The notes beneath the pieces were generated by a model. It ran no database searches. It was not told the origin of the DNA and was given only the letters and a program-made list of their open reading frames with translations. This document shows, in pieces, positions 1-12,487 of a DNA stretch of 64,000 nt. The number at the start of each line of letters is the position of its first letter. Within the stretch, counting starts at the first letter, position 1. Source of the stretch: Morchella semilibera (lineage: Eukaryota > Ascomycota > Pezizomycetes > Pezizales > Morchellaceae); contig WBVU01000010.1 of assembly GCA_009192285.1 (NCBI GenBank), positions 186,001-250,000 of the forward strand, in the 5' to 3' direction. A program made the position numbers and the translations under genes.

Positions 1-967
1 GGCTCGAAGGGGTTCACACAACCAGCTCCTTCATTTATACTCATCTATTAGTTGTATATTTTCGTTTATAGTATTCTGGGGAGAATATTTTCCATTTCTC
101 GATCTTGGTTTTTACAGAATGTACTCCCCCCTCCTCTCTGCACAGCATCGTGATAGCACTACTTTCATTAGTGTAATTCTTCCTTCTCTCCATGTCATCT
201 CTCCTTCCTTTCTTGATTCCCGTTCTGTCACATCCCTATATTCCCTTTCGTTTTTGGTGGTTTGGGTTTCTTTTATCTCTTTTTTTTCTTGTATAGTGGG
301 GTTTTTGTATGTACAGTGGACCAGGGCTTGCTTTTGTATTATTGACATTAGAGGGTATGGGGAAAATGTTTTTATTGTGTTTTTTCTTGTCCGGGGGACA
401 AATCATGCATAGGTTACGTTAAATAGATTTCGTCTTCTTAGTATGTAGTAATTCGATGAAGCTCAAGGCTTTACTAAATTAAACTCTCGATCTCACTCCG
501 TGTGTTACTATTTAATCACTCATGCCAGGTTTTCAGTAATACAAGAACTCAAGTGGAAATGATCGGAATAACATGTTTCCCTTATAGGTTTTGAAAGCTG
601 GGACAACATCACCAGTTCAGTACTTTAGGTGTTGCCCTTCGGCCTGAGTAGTAAATAGTATGAGTTAAGCAGAACCTCTTTACCCGCTTGAAGATCAGAG
701 GGAGCCTAAAACTCCCCTGTGCGTCCAAATGTCAAGTCTCAAAGGATGTTAGAATATCGATATATATAGAGCCCTTAAAGTGGCTTAAACTAATACAACT
801 AGCCCTAGTTGCTGAGTGACCTAACCAAACATGCTTGATGGGGACCCTTTAGAATGGGGATAAAAAATGGCTATAAATAACTAGAATAAAAGGAAACCTT
901 TCTCAGACTTAAACAATCATAAGTGTTAGAACGGATATCTCTCATTCGGCATAAATATATATTCTGT
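1..967. other. Intergenic, left edge
   Basis: No supportable gene. The stretch is AT-rich with T-runs around 270-300. It probably contains 3' flanks of a gene beyond the left edge and of the MFS transporter that ends at 968. Short open frames here have no recognisable domain. Confidence 0.5.
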
Positions 968-2844
968 TTAGGATTTCCTCCTCCAAAATCCAGAAAGCCC
1001 TCGCTGACCCTCCTGCTCTCTCCGTGCAGCTCTATCCAGCACAGCGTCTTCTCCCGGTGTCTTTCCGCCAACATATTTCACCAGGAATCCCATTATAATC
1101 GCAGACAAGATACTAATACAAAGGATCCCAATCATTACCAGGTTTGATTTCCTGAATTGTTTAGGTCCCACAACGTTATCGGATGCCCAGCCTGTATAGA
1201 GCGCATACGTCTGTAAATCAATGAGCATTAGGCCTATTCAACACTCCACAACAGAATAGCGTTTCACTTACAGTAGTAACTGAGCCCAAATTCCCAAGAC
1301 CTGAAACGAGGGCCGAGGCCGCAGCAACGCCAACCTCCCCATGGCGAGGCTGGAATATTTCGCTTTTCTATGTTAGTTTAACCCAGCATGCTAGGTACAA
1401 GATCACTCACTTCGTCCAGGTCATGCAAATTGGGACTGTAGGCCCTAGACCAAACCCAATCATAAGCAACCCAAAGTATCTCCCCCATGGATTGGTGGCA
1501 TAGGTTGTAACCAGCAAGCCCGATATTTGAACGCACACCGGCACTGTAAAGAAGAGTGCGCGGTGACGATTGAACCGATCACTGAACGGGGTAACTAGCA
1601 AGATTGCAATCAAATCGCAAACCCAAATTGGTGAAAAGAGCAGCGAAAGTTCAATACTAGTCAATTGTGGGTTGATGGCTCTGATAATAAGAGTACCGAA
1701 ATTCTGAACTCCAATACCAACCCCGACGACGCCAAAGTACATTATAGTTAATGGCCATAAGCGCCAGTCCATCAGGACTTTCGTGAGATCCCGCATCGTC
1801 CACGGCGGGACGTTATATACTCTTGTCAGTTCTTCATAATGAATCACTGCGTCCTCACCAACTAATGCCGGCTTTGGGGCTGGTAAGTATTTCTGGAAAC
1901 CAGACGTCTTGGCCGTTGTCCCTGGAGCCACAGGGCGGCCTGGAAGCCAGTATAAGATAAATATACCGCAAAGTACGGCAGATAGGCCATATAAAAGGAA
2001 CATCCACTCATAACCGGTCAACCCTCCCATTCCATTCATCTTCTGAAATCCGGCGCTGACAAGGCCAACTACGGCTGCGGAAACTTGGGCGGCGGTGAAG
2101 TACTGGCCGATACGTTTTCCAGTACGAGAAGGAGGGTAGAACAATGTGAGATAGTAGGACATCCCAGGCCACATACCGGCGATTACGATTCCAAGTAGGA
2201 GTCTAAGTAGGCTATCACATTTGAAGAGATAGGTTGTTAGATAATTAACCGGACCCGGTAATGAGTGAATGAAGCGGAATGTGATGCGTACTAGAAATTC
2301 CACACAGCATTCAAAGCTGCATGGCAGCATCCGACAATGCCAACTCCGATAACAATTCTGGACATCCAGACATGTGGGCTCAGTCTTGTCATAATGAGGT
2401 TCGCTGGTACATCAAACAAAACATAACACACATAGAACAGTGCAAGTCCGGTGCTAATCTGGTGAGGAGTAAGTTTAAGACGTTGTGATAATGCATCGCC
2501 TGTAGCAGAATTCATGGTGAGCGAGAGGCCGACATTGGAACGAATGGCGGCGCAGAGGAAATATAAGATCCAAAAGGCTGTAGTTTTTATAGTTAGTAAA
2601 TATCCTTTAGAGATTCCAGGGAATTATTCTACCGGGTACTATTCGGCGATCAAGTTTTCTAAATAAATGTCAAATCCTTGAATTTAAAGTTCCATTCCAG
2701 AGTTGATTCTTACTTGTAGACCTTCTCGACTTTGGCATCTGCCATGGCATCTCCTCCTACTTCTCTATCCTCGGCAGAGTTGCACTCATTTAGTGCTGTT
2801 GTTGGGATATCCTGCCTAGTAGTCCCCTTAAGAGTTCCGGCCAT
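968..2844 (-). CDS. MFS transporter, anion:cation symporter (Dal5/Tna1-like) family
   Basis: Six exons join cleanly: 2844-2714, 2658-2633, 2577-2292, 2211-1411, 1362-1272 and 1210-968. Together they are 1578 nt, 525 aa. The second exon is only 26 nt and encodes KLDRRIVP, the conserved element just before the first membrane helix. Typical family motifs follow: RSNVG after TM1, AGMWPGMSYYLTLFYP and RTGKRIG in the TM4-5 region, a second six-helix half, and QPRHGEVGVAAASALVSG near TM11. The family carries small organic anions or vitamins (allantoate, nicotinate, pantothenate, biotin) across the plasma membrane; the substrate here cannot be read from sequence. The start chosen is the upstream in-frame ATG; a second in-frame ATG lies 33 codons later. 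Exon boundaries are my inference from splice signals and frame. Confidence 0.85.
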
Positions 2845-3978
2845 CCTTTTTTCCTCTTTTCTGAAGCTTGAGTCAGAGTTGGAGAAGGAGGTTTATAGAT
2901 TCTAGCAGCCGAGCGAGCAGAGCCCCACTTTGCCTCGCCTAGTGGGAGTTTGCGCACTCGGCTAACCAATTGAGGGGGTCATCCTGGGTAAATCTTTGAC
3001 AAAATCGTTGGGCTATTTGATGACAATCGCACACTAAAAAAATTCAAGCTGCAGAATCCTTATCTCAAATCAGCCACATCAAGCTACAGTACGCAAGGAT
3101 CTTATGGGCCTTTACTCAACAAATAATTTTTCGTTTTACCATTTCCCTCCATCCTGTATACATGTACTCATATGTAGTTACCTTTAGGGTCTATCGTGGT
3201 ATAGTTCTTGTTCAAAAGTCCTGGGACAACGCAACCGCGAGTTGCTACGGGGCTTGTCCCGGGATTTTTGACATGGAGGTATACGTAAGGGTATGAATGT
3301 TGAACCGTTGGGATTATCTCCTGGTATTAAACAATTACTAGAGCTCAAAGATAGTAAATCATTGCTAGGTTTATAGGAAGGCAGGGTATGCCTAACTACG
3401 GAATCCTAACAGACAAATATAGAGTACATAAAAATGTAGCAAGACCGGGGGTGAACTAAAGTGGAATGCTACTAAGTATGTAGTTTCGTTCCCGACCCCA
3501 TCGGTATTTTTTTTGGTGGTGTGGTTTAACTGGTGCGAACTAATAAAGATACTAAAATACTCTAGGCACGAGACCAGCTACTAAGCAGGTTGTTGATCCT
3601 AATATGTGCGTTTGACATTGTATCATCACTATCATTGCACGCAAGATTAAGACCGGCGTAATTCAACCTCCGAAATGATTCTCTTTTGTCTAAGACTACA
3701 TGTATTATATTATTACTTAGCTAATACTACCTAAACCTCTCCCAACCCAGTACATGATTGAGTCTATAAATTTGACCCAGATGCTAACGCCCAGTTTATT
3801 TTTGAGTACAAAGGAGGAAGATTGCATTGTGTTGATTATAAATTCGAACAATTATTAACCTTTTGGTAAGTCTAGGATGAACAGGATATGATTTTTGAAG
3901 CAAAAAATAACTCCCATAATAGTTATAAAAGAAAAAGGGCTTCGTCAGGCACAATGATACAAAAGAGCACCTCAAACC
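2845..3978. other. Intergenic with MFS promoter side
   Basis: About 1.1 kb without a supportable gene. Copies of TACATGTA occur at 3159 and 3697. It separates the divided ends of two minus-strand genes: the promoter of the MFS gene is here, and the sterol glucosyltransferase ends at 3979. Confidence 0.5.
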
Positions 3979-6900
3979 TCATTGCTTCCACTCGGCATCA
4001 GTTGCCCTCATCCTCTTCCTCCATATTAGTCTTTTCAAGCCTCTTCTTCCACAACCCCTCTTGACACCACTAATGTTCTCTTCCAATCGCCAATCCCTCT
4101 GCTTTTTCTCTTCCTTCTCCTCCTCAACCTGCTTCCATCCAGCAAGTACCGTCTCTCTCAACTCCCTTTCTCCTTGCTCTCCTTTCTCCTCTTGCCATTC
4201 GTGATACTCCATCTCTCCCTGTTTTATCCTAGCATTCATGATCTTTACCATGACCCTTCGGTCTCTCTTTTTCCGAACCTCCTTATGTACACCCTTCAAT
4301 GAAAATCCTATAACCCCAGCGGTTGCAGCATTTGTTTTGAAGAATCCACTGGCTGCACCTTTCCCAAGACCCTTAACAAAACCGACGACCCCATCTTCTT
4401 TTGCACCTTCATATGGCTTCACAACCACACCAGTAACACCATCGTATACGCCAAGCGCAAATTCCTTCCCCGCTGCGCGAAGCCCGGAGTGAATGCCTGT
4501 TATACGATAAGGAGCGCGAACGGTATCACCATACAGGCGTGGCGCATTATGGAACCCTTGAGCGACAGCTAGTGAGACCTCCATTGGTGCACGAACGCCA
4601 GCTCGAGCTACTTTTGACAGGCCCTTCGCAGTATTGTGAGCCACTTCGCGGTGAATTGGCTCTTGCTCCTCGTCACCTTCCACATTGTCTTCCTCTTCAG
4701 GAATGGACCCTATCTGTCTTCTTACCCCTGTGTCTGGGACTCTGTCGGGAGTCGCATCTTTCTTGTGGCTTGCTAGGGATATGTCTTGATGGGCTTTCCG
4801 GCCACGCTTCGAGTTTGACCTTGACCTGCTTCCTGCTTTTGATGATGATCTCTCCCTAATTTCTCCAGCAATATCGAGGCCTTCCTCCTCATCAAAGCGC
4901 TTTACGCCCTTATACAATGAGTATGGAACACTAACGGCGCCTTTAGCAACGCCCGCAATAGAACCAAAGAGGGCACTAAAACCGCCACTTAGTGGTTCTC
5001 CGGGCCCGTCAAAATCGTTCCACTCTGTATGTCTCACACTATTCTCCCATTAGCCAATACCCAACGAGTGAGTTCCTGTGACGGAAGAACATACAGCCTC
5101 AAATCTTTCCAACCTAGTTTTCCCTCCTTTACTAACGCCCGAGCTGCGAGTGCACTAAGTCTTGTTCTTGTCCGTCTAATTCTCCACACCGCAACTTTAT
5201 CGCTTAACATTGCACAATGTATACCAGGGCCCCCGGTGCCCCATTTCCCCTCCGCAGGTCCTCCAGGCCCCCCCTCGCCCCACTCTTTCCCACGCTCACC
5301 TAAACCACGCTTCCCGCGCTTGAGAGCCTCAATGCCGTGGTAGAACGACTTGACAGCGTTTTCTGCGCCGTTGCCATCATCTTCTTTGATTCGTCGACTG
5401 ATCTCCTTTGCGGCGGTTTGACACTCTTCGGAGAGTAGTTTTTTTATACCTGCAGCAAGTTTTTCGGCCGTAAGCTCTTTATGAGGTACTGGTTCGGCCC
5501 CCGCATTGGCATTGGCAACAGTAGCACCCCAGAACGCTTGATCACCAAAAAATGGCACAATCATCGTCGGACGACCGTGGTAAAGACCAATGGCCGTTGT
5601 ACCAGCACCACCATGATGCACCACGCACGAAACTTGCGAGAAAAGCCAGTCATGAGGAGTATTCTCTAACATGAATATGTTTTCTGGTATTTCGCTGCCA
5701 TCTTCACCAATACCACCCCAACCTTTGGAAACTAGTGCACGAACACCGGATTGCTTCACTGCCTCGAATATGAGGGCTGTAAGACCATCTGGGTCATCTA
5801 CAACAATGGATCCAAAGCCAATATAGACAGGAGGAGGCCCAGCAGCCAGAAAATCGGCAAGCGGTTTGGGAGGCTTGAAAGACGATGCAAGATCAAGGAA
5901 TACAAAGCCAGTTATATCTATGTGGTCACCCCAATCATGGGGCTTAGGTATCAGTGCTGGCGACCTGAGGTGTTCACAGTTTAGTACTGATACATGAACT
6001 TAAAGGAAGGTGGCAAATAAATAAGGATAAAAACATACCACATATAAGTGAATGGTACCTTCAACCGGCTTATCATGCCTGGTGCCCACAAAGTTGCTAC
6101 CGGCTCTAGGCCCAAAGTTTTTTCTCGAAACCTATTCACCAAATCCCCCAATCCCTGCCATGTCATCATCTCAATCATGGGATACGATATAGCGTTCGTG
6201 TACTCGCTGCCCACATTGCTGCTTGTTATATTTGCCAACGGGTGGGGCATCGTTTGTGTGGGTGAGTATGGAAACGTGAACATGAGATGCAGCGGAACAC
6301 CCAGCTTTTCTGCACAGTGAACATGCGCAAAGCAAGGCGGGTTGGCAATTATAGCGTCAGCGATGAATGGTCGTCCATCCGTTTCTCTCATATCATCCTC
6401 TTCGTCGCTCCCCCAATCTGATGTTGTTACTGAGTCCGTTGTAGATTGGTTCCTAGTCTGATCCCTACGTTTTCTATTCTTCTTAAGGGAGTCATCATTA
6501 GGCTCAACGCAAGCTCTCCAAAAACCTTGAAACATCTCAAACATCTGTTCTCGCCGTCTTATTACGTCCCCTGCTTTAATTGTTTCTATGCTAGGTATCA
6601 ATCCCTATGCAAAGTTAACACCCACTCGTTATTTATACGAAAAAAAATCCAATCCTACCGGATTCTTAACCATGAACGCCATGAGCTCCGCAGGGTCCCC
6701 TCCTATGTTGAAGAATTCTACTCCGTTCTCCTCCACAAACTCTTTAAATGCTGGATGTGTTGCTAAGCGTACTCGATGTCCACCTTGTTCTGTTAAGATT
6801 TTTGCAACTGCAACAAATGGTTGCACATCTCCTCTTGATCCAATCACCATCACCACAATATTCAGCTTTGGCGGTGGTGTAACCTCATGTCGTTCACCTG

Positions 6901-7252
6901 GTTCGACGCCGTCCGTGGGAAAATTTTTGTTTGCACCATTTAAAAACATAGAAAGGGGGCCTTCTTTCAGTTTATTGAAATCAATATGAACTCGCCCATC
7001 CCGGTCAATAAATGCAGATGTTCTGAACTCATCATGGGTGATATCAAAGTGGGAAAAACGAGAGGGTGTCATCGTAGGTCTTTGAGCACTTGACTGAGAA
7101 GCTGGGGACCAGGTCTGACGAGATATAGGGGAGGTGCGCATTGTTGGTCTCCCTTTTGGTTTTGAGAACTGCCGGTGGAATCGAGGATGTTTGTGTGAGG
7201 CAGCATTTTTGTTATCTTTGGAACTACTCTTTGAATCTGACTCATTAGGCAT
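3979..7252 (-). CDS. UDP-glucose:sterol glucosyltransferase, ATG26-related, without visible PH/GRAM domains
   Basis: Four exons (7252-6659, 6604-6039, 5964-5061, 5022-3979) give 3108 nt, 1035 aa. Residues about 131-160 hold the glycosyltransferase family 28 N-terminal signature, with GSRGDVQPF at 138-146. The donor-sugar site lies near residues 500-535 as HHGGAGTTAIGL followed by PFFGDQAFWG. The expected junctions KNP/GLIPSIETIKAGD and MW/SPALIPKP are restored by splicing. The enzyme should transfer glucose from UDP-glucose to the 3-OH of ergosterol-type sterols. Unlike yeast Atg26 it starts with a short disordered Ser-rich stretch, not PH/GRAM domains. The C-terminus, about 350 aa, begins with the family's GEPLSGGFSALFGS element and ends in a highly charged coiled-coil-like tail. 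The last intron is only about 38 nt; without it the frame breaks at a stop, so two genes would be an alternative reading. Confidence 0.88.
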
Positions 7253-9655
7253 TTTATCCAATATCGCGTTGATGCGCGGGAGCAATTGACAAGCAATAAC
7301 TAAGTCTCAAAGAATTTTCCTGGTGAATATCTACTAAAAAAAATGGGAGAAAGGAGGCAGACACATGTTTATCACAGTAGAGCACTTTGTTGCATTGACG
7401 TCACAAGGTCCCTTGCTGTGATCCCTGGATGACTACGTAGGTAAGTAGGTACAGAGCAGCCACTCGTTTACAGGGTTTATGACGCGGTTTTCCTTGGCAA
7501 ATGATGGGAAATTCCAAACTTCCATCTATTAAGTACATACATGTGACGACGATGTCTCGTCCTATGCATGGACAAATACCACCGGCACGCCAGTTTTGTG
7601 CCTCGCGCCGTGAAGCGAGTGGTCTCCCAGTGGAAACGACCCGGACCCTTCGATCCCCTATTCAGGGCACGATCGGTCATTAGCAACCATCACCTTACAG
7701 AATTCATTCGTCCAAGTAATAATCTCCCAATTTGTACGGCGTTGTAGGGCCGGGTGTATTACTCGCTAGAGTGTTTTCCACTCAAAATATTTTCGGGACG
7801 GCGAGACTTTGTGGTAAGCACCTATGGTTGCGGACACCTGACATTTGACCCCAACATTTGGGGGGTGATGGCTTTCCAACCACAATATCTACAATCATTT
7901 TCTCTCTGTTAAATGATGCTTTAGCCTCCGCTCTACATCATGACAGAGTCCAATTAATTTTATCACCTATGGTTGTGGAGTTATTGAATTTCTAAAAGTT
8001 GGGTTTTTGGTAAGAGACCAAATGAATGTTGCTCCAAAGTTGCCTATTTAGGCAGTAGTTCTAGAGCGTTGGGCATTTTAATACCCAATTAGGCAATTAT
8101 TGGACTACCGCTTAATATCATTGATAGGTCTTGGCATAAAAGAGCATATATCGGCAACAAAAGCAACCATAGCTGGCTAGACGACCTTGGTTCGGGGGAT
8201 GGTTAAATCTCGGCCACGGATCATCACTCGTACTGGTTATTTATGGCAATAATATTACTGGTTGAGTATGGCTTATGGTACGCAATATCTAGGTTAAATA
8301 CCGATGCAGCAGCATCCACCTAGACCAAATTTTAACCTCAAGTGACTACATGTACCTACATATTGTCTACCATCGAATAGTTTTCTGGCTAGCAGTTTTG
8401 CCAACTACGATATGATTTCAAGACACTAGTTAACCGATTTATATGTCACTGCTATGGTGTGTAATCTAATTCCACCCCTTTTCATTATTGTACCTATATA
8501 GCTATGTCCCCCAAGGGGTCTTGGGCGGTCTGTGCTAAGATAACAACATACACTACATCCTATTGTACTCTAGTAGGAACACTAAATTTAGTACTACTAG
8601 TAAGTAGAGTACTAGGGGAAAGTCTCCAGAACTGCGGCCCATGGTTGCAACAGGCCATAGTTCTGGAGACCTTCCCCTACCCCCCGTAGTACATACACCT
8701 GAGAGCTTTGACTTACTTGACACGGCTTAATACTAATTATCTGACAGTCAGTTCGAATTATAAAACCATTTCTAGTAGCCAGGTGGTGGTATAAAAGGCA
8801 CGCGGAACTGAAATATCTATATTATTACACATACTAGAAACTCTGCTCGGTCGTTCTAGGCCACGTTTCCATGTGTCCTGGATTGCAATGCGGACTGGCC
8901 GTCTACATACATACATGTATCTAGCTACCGCTAACTTTTACTCGGTAATAAACCTAACCCTCTGTGAACCCAATGTCGCCACGCCGTGGCTAGCTAGGTG
9001 TGCCTTCATTTTTGCTGCGACGAGCGAGATTTCTTCTGTGGCTAACCATGGGGGATCGGAAGTCTTGTCAGTAAGAGCCAGCTCGGCAACAGGTTTACAG
9101 GGTCGCAGCCAACAAAAAGGTTTGTCTTGCTACCGAACGAGCCCTAAACCTAACCCTGAAAATGAGATTCAGCTCCGCAGTGGCGACACAGTCTCAGCGA
9201 TTGAGTACCCTACGTGAAAGGTGCTTCTCACTTACCTCTACACCCGAAGTACATGCGATCTTTCCGGTATTTTCTTTCAACATAATTTGTAAATGATTTA
9301 CATTATGTTCCGGTTTGGTCTGGTAAAATCGGTAGATTAACATTCAACATAATGTCCTTATCGTTATCGCCTGTAAATAATTTCGCGGCAAGCAACACAT
9401 ATCCCGCACACGTTAGGACGGAGGAACTCCTACAAAAAGAACCGAAAAAGCCACCCTACTTTCCCAGCACTCCGGCCTACCATCTTTGTTGGCTTTCCAT
9501 TACAACATAACAATTCCAGAGGAAGAGGGAAAAAAAAGGAAAAAAAAGGAAAAAAAATGCTATCATAATCAACGTCCTAACCCCCCCGAATCTCATATTA
9601 GTCCTAGCCCTCCATGGAGATACACCGACTATCCCGGGTGTTGAATTCGTATCAT
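7253..9655. other. Intergenic, repeat-bearing
   Basis: About 2.4 kb with no supportable gene. It contains the hairpin at 8613-8679, two TACATGTA copies (8347, 8912) and several GTACCTAC-like words. The promoter of the sterol glucosyltransferase lies at the left side. Confidence 0.5.
8613..8679. repeat. 27-bp inverted repeat with 13-bp spacer (hairpin)
   Basis: Left arm 8613-8639 and right arm 8653-8679 are reverse complements at 24 of 27 positions. The core word GTCTCCAGAACT is perfect. It sits in a gene-free stretch, over 1 kb from any predicted exon. It could be a small-RNA precursor, a remnant of a foldback transposon, or a cruciform. Confidence 0.8.
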
Positions 9656-10966
9656 TTACTGACCGCCAGGCATGTGCGTTGCAATCCATTGCCCAAAGGC
9701 GACCGGGTTTCTCGTTTGGATAAAAGCGGTACCGGGCCCTGAGAAACAAGGGTTGTTAGTGAGGAAAGTCAGAAATTATGGAAGTGAGGCGCACCAGTAA
9801 ATCGACAGACCAAGCCCTCCTGAGCCGTCATGCTACTGATAATTCCACCGCTAGCAACGCGCTCTATAGAATACTTGCAGTTCCAAGCAACCAGGTGATC
9901 GTTATCGACAATGTATTGCTCTCCTTGTGCCATCTATTCAGCGGTTAGGTATTTAGCTATAAGTTGTCCTTCAACATTTGGGCCAAACCAACATTCTTCT
10001 GAATAATTGCTCCCAGACTGGTGACAAAAAAAACACCCTGGCCCGAGATTTTGTAAACAAACAAGCCCTCGCCCGAAAACATCGCTTTTCCAAAACCTTG
10101 ACTCTTATAATCCTTCACAACTCCTTGAGTCGCACATAGGAATGCATCTTTGCCGACAGACCACTGTTGCTGCCCATCCAGACGGACGGGGACAATATCT
10201 CCGAGTGCTGCGGGAGCAAGAAGAAGCTCGCCAGGCCCGGTATATGTTGATTGAGCCATGTCACCACCAGCAACAAGCTTTTTAAACGAGAATTTGACGG
10301 ACCCTTTCAAAGTGACAGTTGGAGACATTGCTACCATCGCACCTATTTTGGGGGTATAAAGTTTAGCAGTGAACGCACGTATAGCGAAACCAGGTAGAAA
10401 ATACCCGGCTTAGCAACAACTGGACACCCATGGGCCAGCTGAAGTGTCAGAAGTGTATTTGAATCCCTATGATCAATACGATAACTCCCGCCATTAAAGC
10501 TTCCTATTGTGTCCGTAATCTGATTGGAGCTCCCGTGCCCTTGGGGTATGTGTTGAGGCTGGGGTGGTTGATTTATATTAGTTGGATCATACGCCGTCTG
10601 TGTGATAGACATGCGGTGCTGGTTATTGTTCGGAGGAGCGGAAGCGGGAGGAGAGTATTGGCCTTGAGGAGGTGGTGGAAAGCCTTGAGGAGCGGAAGGG
10701 GGAGGAGGAAAGCCCTGTTGTCCCTGTTGTCCCTGGTAAGTTTGCTGGTGAGGAGATCCTGTATGAGAAGGAGGGTATTGCGGCTGTTGTTGCTGAAACT
10801 GGGTGCTGGGGCCAGAAGGAGGATTGTATTGATAGCCGGCTTTTTCGTTTGCTAGATGAGATGTTAATAAATCTACTGTCGAGAGTAAAAATTACAGGGT
10901 GTACATGCAGTTATAAGGCCCTTGAGCGCCATAGTTAGGTGGTTGAGGAGGAGGAGCACCAGACAT
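9656..10966 (-). CDS. AIM24-family protein (mitochondrial biogenesis AIM24 / DUF124 fold)
   Basis: A Pro/Gln-rich N-terminus (runs of [17 protein letters not shown]) precedes the AIM24 domain. The domain reads in order: [108 protein letters not shown], then [12 protein letters not shown] and [13 protein letters not shown]-stop. Clear splices join AKPG/AMVAM near 10350 and the last two exons near 9735-9795. The intron between the domain halves (about 9930-10000) fits GTTGGT...AATAG. The first intron, near 10870-10905, I could not place in frame, so the start at 10966 ([10 protein letters not shown]) is tentative. Yeast Aim24 supports MICOS integrity. Many fungal relatives with Q/P-rich N-termini have no assigned role, and whether this one is mitochondrial is unknown. 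Confidence 0.82.
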
Positions 10967-12487
10967 TGAGTCTGAATTCGAACATTTGGAGTTAGTAAAT
11001 AATTATTTTCTCTGCTAGAATCGCTATTCTTAAAAACTAGGTTTATGTATATCTTGCTTGTGAAAGGCGGTAGTCCCATCATTTCTATACCATCATTACA
11101 GCTGAAACCTGTCACGGGCAACATAGACGGGAATCCGAATACTCACAAGAGTGATTAATCAAGTTGCGGTTAAATTAGCTGTAGCTCAATAAATAAATAA
11201 AAAATGTAGTATTTTATGAGTGTATAGATTGATGGGGTTGAAAGAGAAGAAGAATCAGAGTGGAGAGCGGAGGGAGGGGCTGAATATATGCAAGTAACAC
11301 AGTCACTCAGTACGACACCTTTCTGAATGGGCATCTTCTCTCCTCTCCCCACCATCTACATACATGCAGAATGGCAAGCGAAGGCTTGGGGCTACGGCGC
11401 AACGTGACACACTGCATGATTGTGATCATCCAATGGGGCGGAGCAGTTGGGCGGCGGGAGGGTTGTGAATGGAGTGGTGCTGGTCAATTCCCGGTTAGCC
11501 GCCAAAGTTGCAGAGATCTGCATTTAGACTGGTATCGACTGAATAATGCCAGTGATAGGTAAGTAACCGATATTATCTACTTAGGCGTTTTGTAAAAGGT
11601 CGTGATGTTGCAACGGGGCAATTTTTCACTGAACGCCTTAGTATCACAGGAGTTTAATAATTTGGCTACCGCTCTTTAAAAGCCACATGTAGCTTGATTA
11701 CATGTACCTGCATTTATACATGTGCTCTAGGGTGAGCTCAATACTCGCGGCGCCAGATCTACCCAGTTACTTAACCTCCCCATTTTGTTTTCACGTACCA
11801 TTGTATAGCTCTGTTTGATGCATTAATCCGACTATATAAATTATTTCCAACCTTTGGCCGCATGGTGGCCAGTTGTCCCTTCAAGGGATTTAAATTATGA
11901 CACAACTTGTAGGCGCTAGGTGCCTGTGAGAGTGGGAAGTAATAGATGCCAAGCTACTCTATTCTCGCTGCAGTTCTACTCTGCTCTGGTACTCTACAAC
12001 GAGTGCAGGTATTGTATGTACCTACTCAGTTCAGCCACACACGCATCAGATACAGTGGTCCACTTGAACATATAACCAGTCAAAGTTTTGCCACTCTAGG
12101 TAAACAATCAGTTAAGTGAATACAAACGTTCAGATACGAGGGTTTTAGCCCGTTACTACATTACATCCCTGTATATCTACTCGGCTATGAGTTAGCGTTA
12201 CCCGGATGATAATATAACCCTGGCATGCACCATGACTGCATCAGCCACCGCCACCATCTCATCACCCGTGCCCGCCACAAGTCCTTCTCTATTGGCCGCC
12301 CTAGTATCTACCCGTACCCCTGGGCCCTTAACTCATCTCCAACGTCAAGGAGCATTCTCATCCCAACTTCTCCCTTCTACTCATGCAGTAACCTACCCAA
12401 GGGTTTACAGGAACAATTTGCATAGCTACTTGGCTTCTACCCTGGAATTTTTAATATCAAAGTCAATAAAAGCTACAGGTCTACGAT
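10967..12487. other. Intergenic between divergent genes
   Basis: About 1.5 kb that must hold the promoters of the AIM24-family gene (-) and the calponin-homology gene (+). One TACATGTA at 11699. CT-rich leader sequence precedes the start at 12488. No other gene is supportable. Confidence 0.5.
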
